From: Gammaproteobacteria bacterium
GTDB lineage: Bacteria > Pseudomonadota > Gammaproteobacteria > Competibacterales > Competibacteraceae
Direction: 5' to 3'
Assembly: GCA_024235135.1 (NCBI GenBank)
Contig: JACKMZ010000001.1
Location: forward strand, 124,001 to 188,000
DNA length: 64,000 nt
Part shown: in pieces, positions 53,341-62,476 of the stretch
How positions within the stretch are numbered: position 1 is the first letter of the stretch
Layout of the letters: each line of letters begins with the position of its first letter
Program-made: the position numbers and the translations under genes
Notes under the pieces: model-generated
What the model saw: only the letters and a program-made list of their open reading frames with translations
The model's database searches: none
Told to the model about the DNA's origin: nothing

Positions 53341-55458
53341 CTTTTCCTGCCGATGTCCCGCGATGAAATGGAGCACCCCTGGCTTGGGATTCCTGCGACA
53401 TCATTCTGGTCACGGGCGATGCCGTGAGCCATCCAGCTTCGGCATGGCCCTGCTTGGGCAGCTGCTGGAAGCCTGGGGTTTTCAGTCGATTCTGGCGCAG
53501 CGGACTGGACCTCGGCAGGCGTTCCAAGACGCTGGGTACCCGAATCTGTTTCAGGTCACCGCCGGCAATATGGATTCGATGGTCAGCCGCTTCCCTCGGA
53601 TCGGCGCTTGCGGCACCAGCGGCATATACGCCCAACGACGAGGGCGGCCAACGTCGGATCGGGCGGTGATCGTCTATGTGCGTTGCCGCGAAGCTTGTCG
53701 ATGCGCCCATCGTGATCGGTGGCATCGAAGCCTCAACTGCCTCGCATCGCTCATTACGATTACTGGTCCGGACAAGTGCGCCGTTCCATTCTGTTGGATG
53801 CCAAAGCCGATCCTGCTGGTCTGCAGCAGCGCCGAACACTTCCGTCAATCGCTCTCATCGCAGCGCCGCCGTAACATCCCGGAACCCTGCGCGATCTGCG
53901 CGGCACCGCTTTATCCAACTCGGATTTGCCGGAGGCTGGCTGGAAATCATTCCACCGAACTGGATCAACCCGGACCGGTGGAAGCATCCCGATCTGCTAC
54001 GCCCAGGTGGGATCGGAACCCAAGGAACGCAGCCCCGCCGTCTGATCCGCCGACCGCGCCAAAACCGTCGCAGCCTGATCCAGGTCAAGATCCGGTGCTG
54101 TACGCGCATGCCTCCCGCCTGCTGCATCTGGAGACCAATCCGGCAACGCCCGTGCTGAACAGCGCCACGGCACGACTGCGTGATGTCTGGCTTAACCGCC
54201 ACACCGATTCCGCTGATGACCACGGCGGAACTTGATGCCGTGTTCGAGCTGCCTTACGCTCGCGCCCCGCACATCCCCGTTACAGCAAGGCCGTATTCCG
54301 GCCTGGGAGATGATCCGCTTCTCGGTCAGCATCATGCGCGGCTGTTTCGGTGGTTGTACCTTCTGCTCGATCACCGAACATGAGGGCCGCATCATTCAAT
54401 CACGTTCGGAAAAATCGATCCTGCACGAGATCGAAGAGATCCGCGACCGGACCGACGGTTTTACCGGCGTCATTTCCGATCTGGGCGGACCCACCGCCAA
54501 TATGTACCGGCTGGCCTGCAAATCGCCGGAGATCGAAACAAACTGCCGCAAGCTGTCCTGTGTCCACCCGGATATCTGCCCCAACCTCAATACCGATCAT
54601 TCGGCCCTGATCGGTCTATACCGCAAGGCGCGGGAATTACCCGGCGTGAAGAAAGTGCTGATCGCCTCCGGGGTGCGTTACGATCTGGCGACCCAAGATC
54701 CCGACTATGTGCGGGAACTGGTCACTCACCACGTCGGTGGTTATCTCAAAATTGCCCCGGAACACACCGAAACCGGTCCTTTATCGAAAATGATGAAACC
54801 GGGCATGGGCGCTTACGACCGTTTCAAGGCATTGTTTGAACACTACTCCAAGGAAGCCGGCAAGGAACAATACCTGATCCCTTATTTCATCGCCGCCCAT
54901 CCGGGGACGAGTGATGAAGACATGCTCAATCTGGCGCTGTGGTTGAAACGCAATGGTTTTCGCGCCGATCAGGTTCAGGCGTTTCTGCCCAGTCCGATGG
55001 CTCTGGCCACCGCCATGTATCACAGTGGACGCAATCCCTTGAAAGGCATCCACCGTGACCGGGGCGAGCAGGTGGATTCGCCCAAGGGATTGAAACAACG
55101 CCGCTTGCACAAAGCCTTTTTGCGCTATCACGATGCGGAAAACTGGCCGCTGCTGCGCGCGGCGCTGAACCGCATGGGTCGCGCCGATCTGATCGGCAAC
55201 GGCAAACGCCATCTGATTCCCAGTTGGCAGCCCAGCGGTACCGGCGCCGGCGGTGGCGAAGGCGTGCGCACTGGCCGTAAACATGGAAAACAACAGATCC
55301 TGACTCAACACACCGGCTTGCCGCCGCGTGTCGATGGTTCGCGTCCAGCCAAAGGACAGGGCAAACCCGCCTCCAAACCGCTGCCCGGCCGCCGTCCGAC
55401 GCGGGCTTTTACTCAAGGCAGTCCCAGCGGTTCCGGCAAACGGCGTGGCCACCGTTAG
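53341..55458 (+). pseudogene. ygiQ: Radical-SAM protein YgiQ with a frameshifted N-terminal half
   Basis: The N-terminal half is readable only by hopping frames: LPMSRDEMEHPWLG, FGMALLGQLLEAWGF, TAGNMDSMVSR, AAYTPNDEGGQR, VDAPIVIGGIEAS, LLDAKADP, then FELPYARAPH. From 54232 the frame is open to the stop: MIRFSVSIMRGCFGGCTFCS carries the CX3CX2C [4Fe-4S] motif, then SDLGGPTANMYRLACK, VLIASGVRYDLA, YLKIAPEHTE and QAFLPSPMALATAMYHSG, all normal for the UPF0313/YgiQ family, with a basic Gly/Lys-rich tail. At least six small indels occur in 0.9 kb. Correcting them restores a well-conserved protein, so decay is very recent or the sequence here is faulty. Confidence 0.8.
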
Positions 55459-55610
55459 CGGGCAGAGAGCCGCGAATATATCCTGGCGGAATTCCACTAA
55501 GTTTTCTGCGACCGATGCCGATATGTAGGGGTTAGTACGAATTTATGGGCGAGAGTGTTTCGTAGAGACCGTCTTGCCGATTAAGCGCCAAGGGTTTATG
55601 CCGGCGGTTT

Positions 55611-55644
55611 AGCATGCCGATGTAACTTTGCGAGAACTGACCCC
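55611..55644 (-). repeat. Half repeat downstream of ygiQ
   Basis: TGCGAGAACTGACCCC (55629-55644) is the exact reverse complement of the 16-mer at 50452-50467. Homology of the inner part is weaker. Confidence 0.7.
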
Positions 55645-55660
55645 ATTCGTATGGGGCGGG

Positions 55661-56241
55661 TTAAGGCGATATCTCCTTCATTATGCTTTTTCCCCCTATT
55701 TTTAATTGAGATAACTCTTCCGGAACACGCTCAGAACTAATGCCTTTATTAATATAGAGTGCTACCCGTTTCAATGTTCTCGTGTTACGAGAATCTCTTT
55801 CTTTGCCGGATGAATCATCTCTTATGATAAATTTCTTGCCATTAATCCTTAGCACCAGATCGCAATAAAAGCCGCCTTTAGTTCCTCTGTGTGTGGCGAC
55901 AAACGCGTTAATGTTTTTCGGCCCAACCGGTCGGCGTAAATGTTTTTCAAAAACATTGGTGAATGTCACTCTTTGGTTTTTAAAATCTATAACGGTAACC
56001 TTTGGTCCTAAAGCTTTTTTCGTTTCGATATATCCACGCAGCACGAGTACTGTTGCAAAAATTCCACCGACGATAAAATCTCCGTGCAGAAAGAAAATTA
56101 CAGAGAACATCACGGCCATAAACACGCGACAAATGCAAGCAAGATAAAGTCAGATGCATTTATTCCCCGCTTCACTACCAGCGTGCCGTCGTAAATACTG
56201 AAGACCTTATGGTCAAGCACTCGCAAGTTGTCTTGTTTCAA
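55661..56241 (-). pseudogene. AT-rich unknown membrane protein, probably frameshifted once
   Basis: From ATG 56125 a 154-residue frame is open: a hydrophobic start (MFMAVMFSVIFFL, IVGGIFATVLVL), then VTVIDFKNQRVTFTNVFEKH, LVLRINGKKFIIRDDSSGKE, a beta-rich domain like those that follow paired membrane helices. Upstream, in another frame, TTG 56241 opens LKQDNLRVLDHKVFSIYDG, then VKRGINASDFILLAFVA, which would run straight into FMAVMFSV if one base were added near 56115. It is probably a protein of about 190 residues with one frameshift. Family unknown; base composition is unlike the core genes. Confidence 0.55.
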
Positions 56242-56362
56242 AACGCATTCCTTTATTCCGAAAGGAAAAGTGCATTGCGTTAGCACGATATGGCCTAAGC
56301 AGGTATCAGGTCTCGTATCACTATATTACGCTCTACGAATCTCGCCTCAGAATATAAAAGCA

Positions 56363-58477
56363 CTAGCTCGATCGTATTCCGAGACCGGCCCGCACCATCG
56401 TCGGCAGCATGCGAATTTGTTCGAAACAGGATTGCAGGGATTCGCGTTCGAGCGTCGAGAGGTTCTGAATATTGAGGGTCTTGCTGGGGTGGCGGTCCGC
56501 TTCGAAATCGTCGATTTGTTGGCGAATCAGCCAACCCAGTAAACGGGATTGCACATCATCGAGTCGATCGCGTTCGGCGGAACCGATGGCGCCCACCGAA
56601 CCGAGTGCGGCCAGTCGCTCCGGCGTCGAAATCGCCGCAATTCCGTGATAAACGGCCAAGGCTCGCATAGCCGCCGTGATCGGCATCAATCCACTGCGTT
56701 TAAGATCCACCTCGGTTTCTTCAGCCGCGGGCCGTTTATATTCCAGCGCCGATTGGGCAATCGCCATCCCCAGTGCGCGGTTGCGACGGGTTTCTTCGCG
56801 CACGACCCGATGAAACTCCGCGTCAAGTTCGGCGTTACCGTAGGCAAGATGTCCATCGAATATGCGTGCCGCAAACGCGGTTGGCCAATGACTCGGTTGT
56901 TGGCGCCACTCGTGCATCCGCTCCCGCCAGCTTGCCAGGCTGCCAATCCAGGCTGGATTGCGCACGTCCACGCTATCGGCACGGCTAACGCCGCTTTCCT
57001 GGACGATCTGGGTTAGGTGCTCGCCGAATCGGCTATACCATTGCTGGATAACGCCCGCGCCATCCTCACTTTCGTAGACTAGGGCGATATTCTGTTCCGC
57101 CGCCAGCAGTGCTTCGCCGCGTCCGCCCGAGCCCAGCAACTGCAACGCGTACGGCACCGGAGGGCGGCCGGCGCCCGCGTTTTTCATTGTCCGTTCCGCC
57201 AATACGGACGCCCGCCCGATCAGTTCCCGCAACTCGAAGCTCAACACGCGAGCGATGTCGATGGAATCGACATCGTTGTTAAGCAATTCCCGTGCTACCA
57301 GCGGCAGACGCGCGCGGGCGCGGGCTAGATCGGCCGCGTCGTTGGCTTCGGATACCTCGTCTCCGAGCAGGATGGCTTGACTGGCCCGCTCGCCGAGCAG
57401 GCTGTTGACCGATAGCGTGCCGAGAATACGGTTGGCCGCATCGGTCACCGCCAGATGGCGGATTTGGGCGCGCTGCATCTTCGCCAGCGCGCGATAAAGG
57501 AAAGCCTCTTGAGGCAGCGAAATGACGCTTTCGGTCATGATGCTTTCGAGCCGGCAAGCCGCGGCGGCGGCGCCCTTGCGGGCCAAAGCCAGCAGCAGAT
57601 CGCGTTCGCTTACAATCCCCCAAACCTGCGCCCGCTTCTCATCGCCGACGATGACGACTCCCCGTCGCTGGGCCTCCATCTGACGGGCCGTTTCTTCGAC
57701 AGTGGTATGCGGTGGGAGGAATAGGGCCGGGGATTTCATCACGTGACGAAGCCGGTGGCGATAGAGGAAGGGGTCGAGCCGGGCCAGCGCGTCCCGGTCA
57801 CGGCCGGCGATCCACGCTTCCTCGGGACGCACCGAAGTGGCGTCGAACCATCCCTCGCGGGCCTGGCGTTCGAGTATGCCGGTTTGCGCGTTGCAACGAG
57901 CTTCGGCCTCGCCCAGCGTGTAAATCCCCTTGGTCGCCAGCAAGGGAATCAGGCGGATAAAAATCTCCGCCGTGGCCCATGCGTCAGACAAAGCCGCGTG
58001 GCGATGATCGATGGTGACCGCCAATTTGGCCATCAGATCGTCAAGGGAATGTTCCCGCGAATCGCCGCTCAGCACGGCGTACAGCAGTTTGGTGTCGAGA
58101 AAATGCGAGGGCTCCCAATGGCTGCCGATACGCCGGGTTTCGCGCAATAGAATGGCGAGATCGAAACCGATGCTCTGACCGACGACGACGGCATTGCCGA
58201 GAAAATCGTCGAGCCGGGCCTTGACGGTGGCGAAAGGCGGCGCCGCTTGCACCGCCGCGTTGTCGATGCCATGCACGGCGGTGGCCGTGCGTGGGATCGG
58301 GATACCTGGATTGACCAGGCTCAGAAAGGTCTCAGCGGGTTGGATCTGGCCCTGTTCCACCCGCACCGCGCCGATCTGAACGATACGGGCGTTGGCGACT
58401 TCCAGACCGGTGGTTTCGGTATCGAGGACGACCGCCGTCAAGTCGGCCAAGGGGGTGTAGCGGTTGATGTGAGGCAT
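56363..58477 (-). CDS. Exonuclease - CBS pair - DUF294 nucleotidyltransferase-like fusion
   Basis: A 704-residue protein. Residues 1-180 are a DEDDh exonuclease: VVLDTETTGLEV (19-30), VVGQSIGFDLAILL, and HAALSDAWATAEIF with the catalytic His and Asp. Residues about 240-365 are two CBS repeats (VWGIVSERDLLLAL; ILGTLSVNSLLG). The rest is DUF294 plus its C-terminal domain: LLGSGGRGEALLAAEQNIAL, where relatives have (T/P)DQDNAL; both acidic metal ligands are changed (Glu for Asp, Asn for Asp), so nucleotidyl transfer is doubtful. The exonuclease looks active. CBS domains suggest adenine-nucleotide control. It is a monocistronic unit in a region of repeats. Confidence 0.9.
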   Translation of the reverse strand: MPHINRYTPLADLTAVVLDTETTGLEVANARIVQIGAVRVEQGQIQPAETFLSLVNPGIPIPRTATAVHGIDNAAVQAAPPFATVKARLDDFLGNAVVVGQSIGFDLAILLRETRRIGSHWEPSHFLDTKLLYAVLSGDSREHSLDDLMAKLAVTIDHRHAALSDAWATAEIFIRLIPLLATKGIYTLGEAEARCNAQTGILERQAREGWFDATSVRPEEAWIAGRDRDALARLDPFLYRHRLRHVMKSPALFLPPHTTVEETARQMEAQRRGVVIVGDEKRAQVWGIVSERDLLLALARKGAAAAACRLESIMTESVISLPQEAFLYRALAKMQRAQIRHLAVTDAANRILGTLSVNSLLGERASQAILLGDEVSEANDAADLARARARLPLVARELLNNDVDSIDIARVLSFELRELIGRASVLAERTMKNAGAGRPPVPYALQLLGSGGRGEALLAAEQNIALVYESEDGAGVIQQWYSRFGEHLTQIVQESGVSRADSVDVRNPAWIGSLASWRERMHEWRQQPSHWPTAFAARIFDGHLAYGNAELDAEFHRVVREETRRNRALGMAIAQSALEYKRPAAEETEVDLKRSGLMPITAAMRALAVYHGIAAISTPERLAALGSVGAIGSAERDRLDDVQSRLLGWLIRQQIDDFEADRHPSKTLNIQNLSTLERESLQSCFEQIRMLPTMVRAGLGIRSS

Positions 58478-58586
58478 GTGGAACCTTCTTTGCCAGGGTT
58501 AACGTTTCCCCATTGTTTTCATGAGGTTAGTAAAAATCTAGACGATTATTTCCACCATTACCGAACCCGAGGCGTTCGTGAGAGAA

Positions 58587-58649
58587 GGCGTCCGGTCTCT
58601 CATGGTTCGGGGCATATCTTTCAGGTGCGATAATTCGAGACTTGGCCCC
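58587..58649 (+). repeat. 63-bp palindromic repeat, copy 4
   Basis: Consensus orientation, more diverged: GGTCTCTCATGGTTC in the left arm, GATAATTCGAGACTTGGCCCC in the right arm. It lies upstream of the exonuclease-CBS gene and downstream of lprI. Confidence 0.75.
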
Positions 58650-58720
58650 TTTGTACTGTGTACTTCAGGAGCAATCGGGGATGTTAATCGAGGGGTTGGG
58701 CCGCACTTTGGCCAAAGACA

Positions 58721-59104
58721 TCAAGGTTGACTCAACTCTTTGAGTTCTGAAGCACGCTGTTCAGTAGTATTTAGAAAACAATGGTTTGCAGAGACTGTCG
58801 CAATTGAACCTCCGTCAGGATCATAGTAGAACTTGCAGTTCAAATCGCGAAACTTGAGCCATGCCCGTTGTGCTTCGAGGAGTTCCTTCTTGCGTGATTC
58901 GTTTAGTGAAGCCATTAAGGCATTGTAGTTCGAATTGAGCCGGGCATCTTGAACCTTTGTCTCCGATGCAATGCAGGCGATCATCGCAGCCGTGACACCG
59001 TTAGCCTTGTCCAGGCATCTGGAGAACTGCGGTGAATACGAATCTGCGGCAAGCACCGAAAGCGGCATGGTCAAGAAGAGCGCCATGATTGTGCGGCTTG
59101 GCAT
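58721..59104 (-). CDS. LprI/DUF1311-family periplasmic protein
   Basis: A 127-residue protein with signal peptide (TIMALFLTMPLSVLAADS) and the DUF1311 pattern: CLDKANGVTAAMIACIASET, LNSNYNALMASLNESRKKEL, LLEAQRAWLKFRDLNC and a late Cys. Family members include LprI, a lysozyme inhibitor; here the role is only inferred as envelope protection. It is bracketed with the NTF2-like remnant by repeat copies 4 and 5. Confidence 0.85.
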   Translation of the reverse strand: MPSRTIMALFLTMPLSVLAADSYSPQFSRCLDKANGVTAAMIACIASETKVQDARLNSNYNALMASLNESRKKELLEAQRAWLKFRDLNCKFYYDPDGGSIATVSANHCFLNTTEQRASELKELSQP

Positions 59105-59157
59105 GCTGGTTCCTTAGAGCCGAACGAATGGTTAGACGAGATGGGTCGTTTCCATGA

Positions 59158-59513
59158 TCAGAATAAACTCTTCCTTTGTTCGGTGTCGATGTGCCACCGC
59201 TCCTCATAGATTTTGTTGCCTTTGAACTTGAACAGGACTGAAAGTTGAGAGCTTGGCGCCTTCGGGGATTTCCACTCAACAATCGATACCACCTCGTTTC
59301 CCCCCTTCGATCTGGCGCAGCCCCGTGATTTCAGAACCCGGCGGGAGAATCTCGCCGATACCATTCAGCGCCTCACGGAACGCCTGTCGTCCTTCAAGAA
59401 CATCGGTTTGCCCTAGCATAATGAAGGTCATATCTTCCACGTAGTCTTCTACCAAGGTATCGAAATCTCCAGTGGCAACTGTATCCCAACCCCGTTGTAC
59501 GATATCTGCTAAA
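59158..59513 (-). pseudogene. NTF2/SnoaL-like remnant, truncated and frameshifted
   Basis: The upstream part reads DIVQRGWDTVATGDFDTLVE, then MTFIMLGQTDVLEGRQAFRE and LPPGSEITGLRQIEGG; at a run of six C (59300-59305 on the plus strand) the frame shifts to GNEVVSIVEWKSPKAPSSQL, LFKFKGNKIYEERWHIDTEQ. This is an NTF2/SnoaL-fold (polyketide-cyclase-like) protein. No start codon precedes DIVQRG before repeat copy 5, so the N-terminus was lost where the repeat begins. Confidence 0.7.
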
Positions 59514-59520
59514 CAACAGA

Positions 59521-59583
59521 GGGGTCAGGTCTCTCATTGTTCTCAGGAGCACTTCCAGATGCGATGATTCGAGACCTGACCCC
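59521..59583 (+). repeat. 63-bp palindromic repeat, copy 5
   Basis: Best-kept copy: GGGGTCAGGTCTCTCATTG at the left, TTCTCAGGAGCACTTCCAGA in the middle, GATTCGAGACCTGACCCC at the right. Lies between the NTF2-like remnant and the MFS gene. Confidence 0.88.
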
Positions 59584-59610
59584 CTTTATGTTTAATGCGA
59601 GGACCGGGGT

Positions 59611-61098
59611 CTACGTTGGGTTTATGCCCCCAGCTCTAGCGATTGAACCACGCTTTACACTGGCAAGGGCGACAGCCACCGCCAGGGCGATCAATCCGGT
59701 TGCGACGGCGAAGGTCATTCGCATGCCACCCTCCACGGCTTGCGGAGCGGCTTGGGTGATCTCGCTCGTTCCCGAAGCGACAGCGAACACGGCGCCCATC
59801 AACGATGCTCCCGTGATGAGGCCGAGATTGCGTGAAAGATTGAGCATGCCGGACATGATGCCGCGTTGATCCACGCTTACATCCCTCATGGCGGCCGTAT
59901 TGTTCGAGGCTTGGAACAGCTGATAGCCCGGCGTTAAGATGAAGAGGGCGACGATATAGCCAGCCAGACCGAGCAGGCCGGGTAACAGCGACAGGGCCAA
60001 CGATCCCGCCATCATCAGGGCAAGCCCGACTATGACGATCACCCGCGCGCCCATTCGGTCGACGAGGCGGCCCGAAGGAACACCGCTCACTATGGAAATT
60101 ATCGGACCAATGGACATGACGGCGCCAACCAGGGCTTCGTTGAGACCGAACACCCGCGAGAGATAGAACGGTCCGACGACGAGTGTCGCCATCATGACGG
60201 TCGCGACGAGCGCATTCGTGGCCAGGCCCGCGCTGAACACAGGGTTTCGGAACACCCCCAAACTGATCAAAGGCGTAGCCACCTTCGTTTCCGCTAAGAC
60301 GAAGCAACCGACGCTGCCGAGAGCGGCCAAAAGCAAGCCCAAGTTCAGTATTCCGAAATGGCCGCGCCCCATTGTCATGGCAAGCGCATAGGCGGCGAGC
60401 GCAAGCCCGAGAAGCAGCGTGCCGAGAATGTCGAAACGCTTGACGGGAATTCTCACGGTGCAATGATCAACGCGCAGGCGCCGCCAGGAAAGGTATAAAG
60501 CGACGAGTCCCAACGGGACATTGATAAAGAAGACGGCCCGCCAGCCGACGCCGGCGATAAGTACTCCACCCAGCGAAGGGCCGAGCGTGGTGCCGAGCGC
60601 CGACATCGTGCCCAAAAGTCCCATGGCGCTACCGGTTTTCTCCCTCGGCACGGTATCGATGACGAAGGCCATGGTGAGCGCCATCATGATGGATGCGCCG
60701 ACGCCCTGTGCCGCTCGTGCGGCGATTAACTCCCAGAGCGATGACGCAACCCCACACAACGCCGAAGCCGTGGTGAAGAGAAAAAGTCCCCCTAGCAAAA
60801 GCCGTCGACGTCCCAAAATGTCTCCGAGCCGGCCTGCACTGACGATCAGCGTCGTGATCGCGAGGAGGTAGGCGAGAACGATCCATTGCACGTGCTGGAA
60901 CGAGGCGGAGAACGCCGTTGCCAAGGTCGGCAAAGCGACGTTGGCGATGCTAGTGCCAAGCGATGACAGAAGCATGGACAGAGAAAGAGCGCCCAGCGCG
61001 CCGATGCGCGAGGAATTGGCATCGGCGTAGGTCGTCGCCGGTCCAGCCTTCCCGGTTTGAAAATGTTCTTCGCTCGAGTTGTCCGCTTCAGTCGCCAT
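59611..61098 (-). CDS. MFS efflux transporter, DHA2 (14-helix) family
   Basis: A 495-residue membrane transporter with about 14 hydrophobic segments. Start ATG 61098 has GGAAG upstream; an ATG at 61188 is in frame but adds unconserved residues. The hydrophilic N-terminus leads into LGALSLSMLLSSLGTSIANV, the family loop GRLGDILGRRRLLLGG (motif A) after TM2, then MGLLGTMSALGTTLGPSLGG (antiporter motif C) in TM5. It probably exports a toxic compound by proton antiport. It is divergent from a LysR gene, its likely regulator, and enclosed with it by repeat copies 5 and 6. Confidence 0.93.
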   Translation of the reverse strand: MATEADNSSEEHFQTGKAGPATTYADANSSRIGALGALSLSMLLSSLGTSIANVALPTLATAFSASFQHVQWIVLAYLLAITTLIVSAGRLGDILGRRRLLLGGLFLFTTASALCGVASSLWELIAARAAQGVGASIMMALTMAFVIDTVPREKTGSAMGLLGTMSALGTTLGPSLGGVLIAGVGWRAVFFINVPLGLVALYLSWRRLRVDHCTVRIPVKRFDILGTLLLGLALAAYALAMTMGRGHFGILNLGLLLAALGSVGCFVLAETKVATPLISLGVFRNPVFSAGLATNALVATVMMATLVVGPFYLSRVFGLNEALVGAVMSIGPIISIVSGVPSGRLVDRMGARVIVIVGLALMMAGSLALSLLPGLLGLAGYIVALFILTPGYQLFQASNNTAAMRDVSVDQRGIMSGMLNLSRNLGLITGASLMGAVFAVASGTSEITQAAPQAVEGGMRMTFAVATGLIALAVAVALASVKRGSIARAGGINPT

Positions 61099-61206
61099 GG
61101 TTTCTTCCCGAGGGGTTATTTGCAACACCAGTACTGAATTCAGGTGCTTCCTGAAAACAGCGTCTCGAAAGATTAATGGCGCACTCAATATTGCGGAAGA
61201 CGCATC

Positions 61207-61226
61207 AATTGCACTTTATAATTGCA
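61207..61226. promoter_or_regulatory. Paired AATTGCA boxes in the MFS/LysR gap
   Basis: AATTGCA occurs at 61207-61213 and 61220-61226 (13 bp start to start) in the 169-bp divergent gap. LysR regulators usually bind repeated T-N11-A type boxes near such positions. Possible operator; no promoter assigned. Confidence 0.35.
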
Positions 61227-61267
61227 TGTAACGCCCTATCAAACCGATCCATTCCTGTTAGGTTGAG

Positions 61268-62170
61268 ATGATGTCGCGCCCTGATTTCAATCTGCTCGTC
61301 ACCCTCGAAGCACTTCTTACCGAAGGCAGCGTCGCGGGCGCCGCACGGCGTTTGCGTCTCAGTCCGTCGGCGATGAGCCGTGCACTCGCGCGATTACGTG
61401 AAACGCTGGGCGATCCCCTTTTGGTCAGGGCCGGACGCGGCCTTGTACCCACGCCACGGGCGCTTGAACTCCGTGAACAGGTTGGCCGGCTCGTGGAAAA
61501 TGTCGAGGCGGTCCTTGGATCACAGGAAATACTGGATCTGAAAAACCTCGTTCGGGTTTTCACGCTTGGAACCAGTGATGGTTTCGTGGAAACTTTCGGT
61601 CCGAGTCTCATCGCCAGAGTCAGCCTAGACGCTCCAGGGGTGCGGTTGCGCTTCCTGCCAAAGCTCGATAGGAAAAGTACGTCGCTGCGTGACGGCGAAG
61701 TCGATCTGGAGACCGGCGTCGTCGGAGCCATGATGGGACCGGAGGTTCGCGCGCAGGGCTTATTCCGGGATTGTTTCGTAGGTGCTGTGCGGGCGGGGCA
61801 CGCGTTAAGCAAAGGTAGAATCACGCCCGCCCGTTATGCGGACAGCAAACACATCGCGCTTTCGCGCCGAGGATTCGACGGGGGACCCATTGACCACGCA
61901 CTTGAAGCGGCGCTGGCGCCACTGGGCTTGCAGCGCGAGATATTGACGATGGTCGGCGGCTTCTCTACGGCGCTGGCTTTGGCGCGTGCTTCGGACCTTG
62001 TCGCCACGGTTCCTGATCGCCACACGGCGGGTCTTCGGGGCGATATGTACAGTTTTCCCCTTCCGATTCCCACACCGGAAGTTACCGTCTCATTGCTTTG
62101 GCATCCACGCATGGACGCCGATCCTGCCCATCGCTGGCTACGAGGATGCGTACGGGAAATAGTCGCATAA
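61268..62170 (+). CDS. LysR-family transcriptional regulator
   Basis: A 300-residue regulator. The N-terminal helix-turn-helix is FNLLVTLEALLTEGSVAGAA with RRLRLSPSAMSRALARLRET, followed by the LysR linker helix; the rest is a periplasmic-binding-like effector domain (VFTLGTSDGFVETFGPSLIA, RAGHALSKGRITPARYADSK). The sequence resembles the NodD/NocR-like group. Effector unknown. Divergent from the MFS pump gene. ATG 61271 is an equally possible start. Confidence 0.92.
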   Translation: MMSRPDFNLLVTLEALLTEGSVAGAARRLRLSPSAMSRALARLRETLGDPLLVRAGRGLVPTPRALELREQVGRLVENVEAVLGSQEILDLKNLVRVFTLGTSDGFVETFGPSLIARVSLDAPGVRLRFLPKLDRKSTSLRDGEVDLETGVVGAMMGPEVRAQGLFRDCFVGAVRAGHALSKGRITPARYADSKHIALSRRGFDGGPIDHALEAALAPLGLQREILTMVGGFSTALALARASDLVATVPDRHTAGLRGDMYSFPLPIPTPEVTVSLLWHPRMDADPAHRWLRGCVREIVA

Positions 62171-62175
62171 ACAAA

Positions 62176-62238
62176 GGGGTCAGGTCTCTCATTGTTCTCT
62201 GGAGAACCTCCAGATGCAATGATTCGAGGCCTGATCCT
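62176..62238 (+). repeat. 63-bp palindromic repeat, copy 6
   Basis: Consensus orientation: GGGGTCAGGTCTCTCATTG, then TTCTCTGGAGAACCTCCAGA (a clear inner palindrome TTCTC-TG-GAGAA), then CAATGATTCGAGGCCTGATC. It begins 5 bp after the LysR stop. Confidence 0.85.
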
Positions 62239-62476
62239 TTCGACCCTTTCGATCTAAATTGATAGCTGAGTGAGCCGCAGAGGCGCAATACGCATTCTTA
62301 TGGTGCAAACAGATATGACTTTTCATCTCTCTGGAATGCGATATTTGTTTTAAATCAATAATATAGATTGTTGGCACTGTTTCTGCTATCGGCTCGACTA
62401 CGTCAAATTGGAGTCGTGGTAATGGCGCTATGGCTCCCGCGTAAATCGACGAAAGAATCATCTTGAACCCAATGTA
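62239..62476. other. Gap between the last repeat and the nirB leader
   Basis: AT-rich, no gene. The nirB promoter should lie here. ATTGATAGCTGAGTGAG and later ATAATATAGATTG offer candidate sigma-70-like words but no pair is convincing. Confidence 0.35.

Noticed and set aside
41581..62238. The 63-bp repeats as integron attC sites
   Set aside because: They bracket single genes as attC sites would, but lack the GTTRRRY/RYYYAAC core sites, occur in both orientations, and no integron integrase is seen.
41581..62238. CRISPR array
   Set aside because: Repeat spacing is hundreds to thousands of bases, copies are diverged and palindromic, and no cas genes are present.
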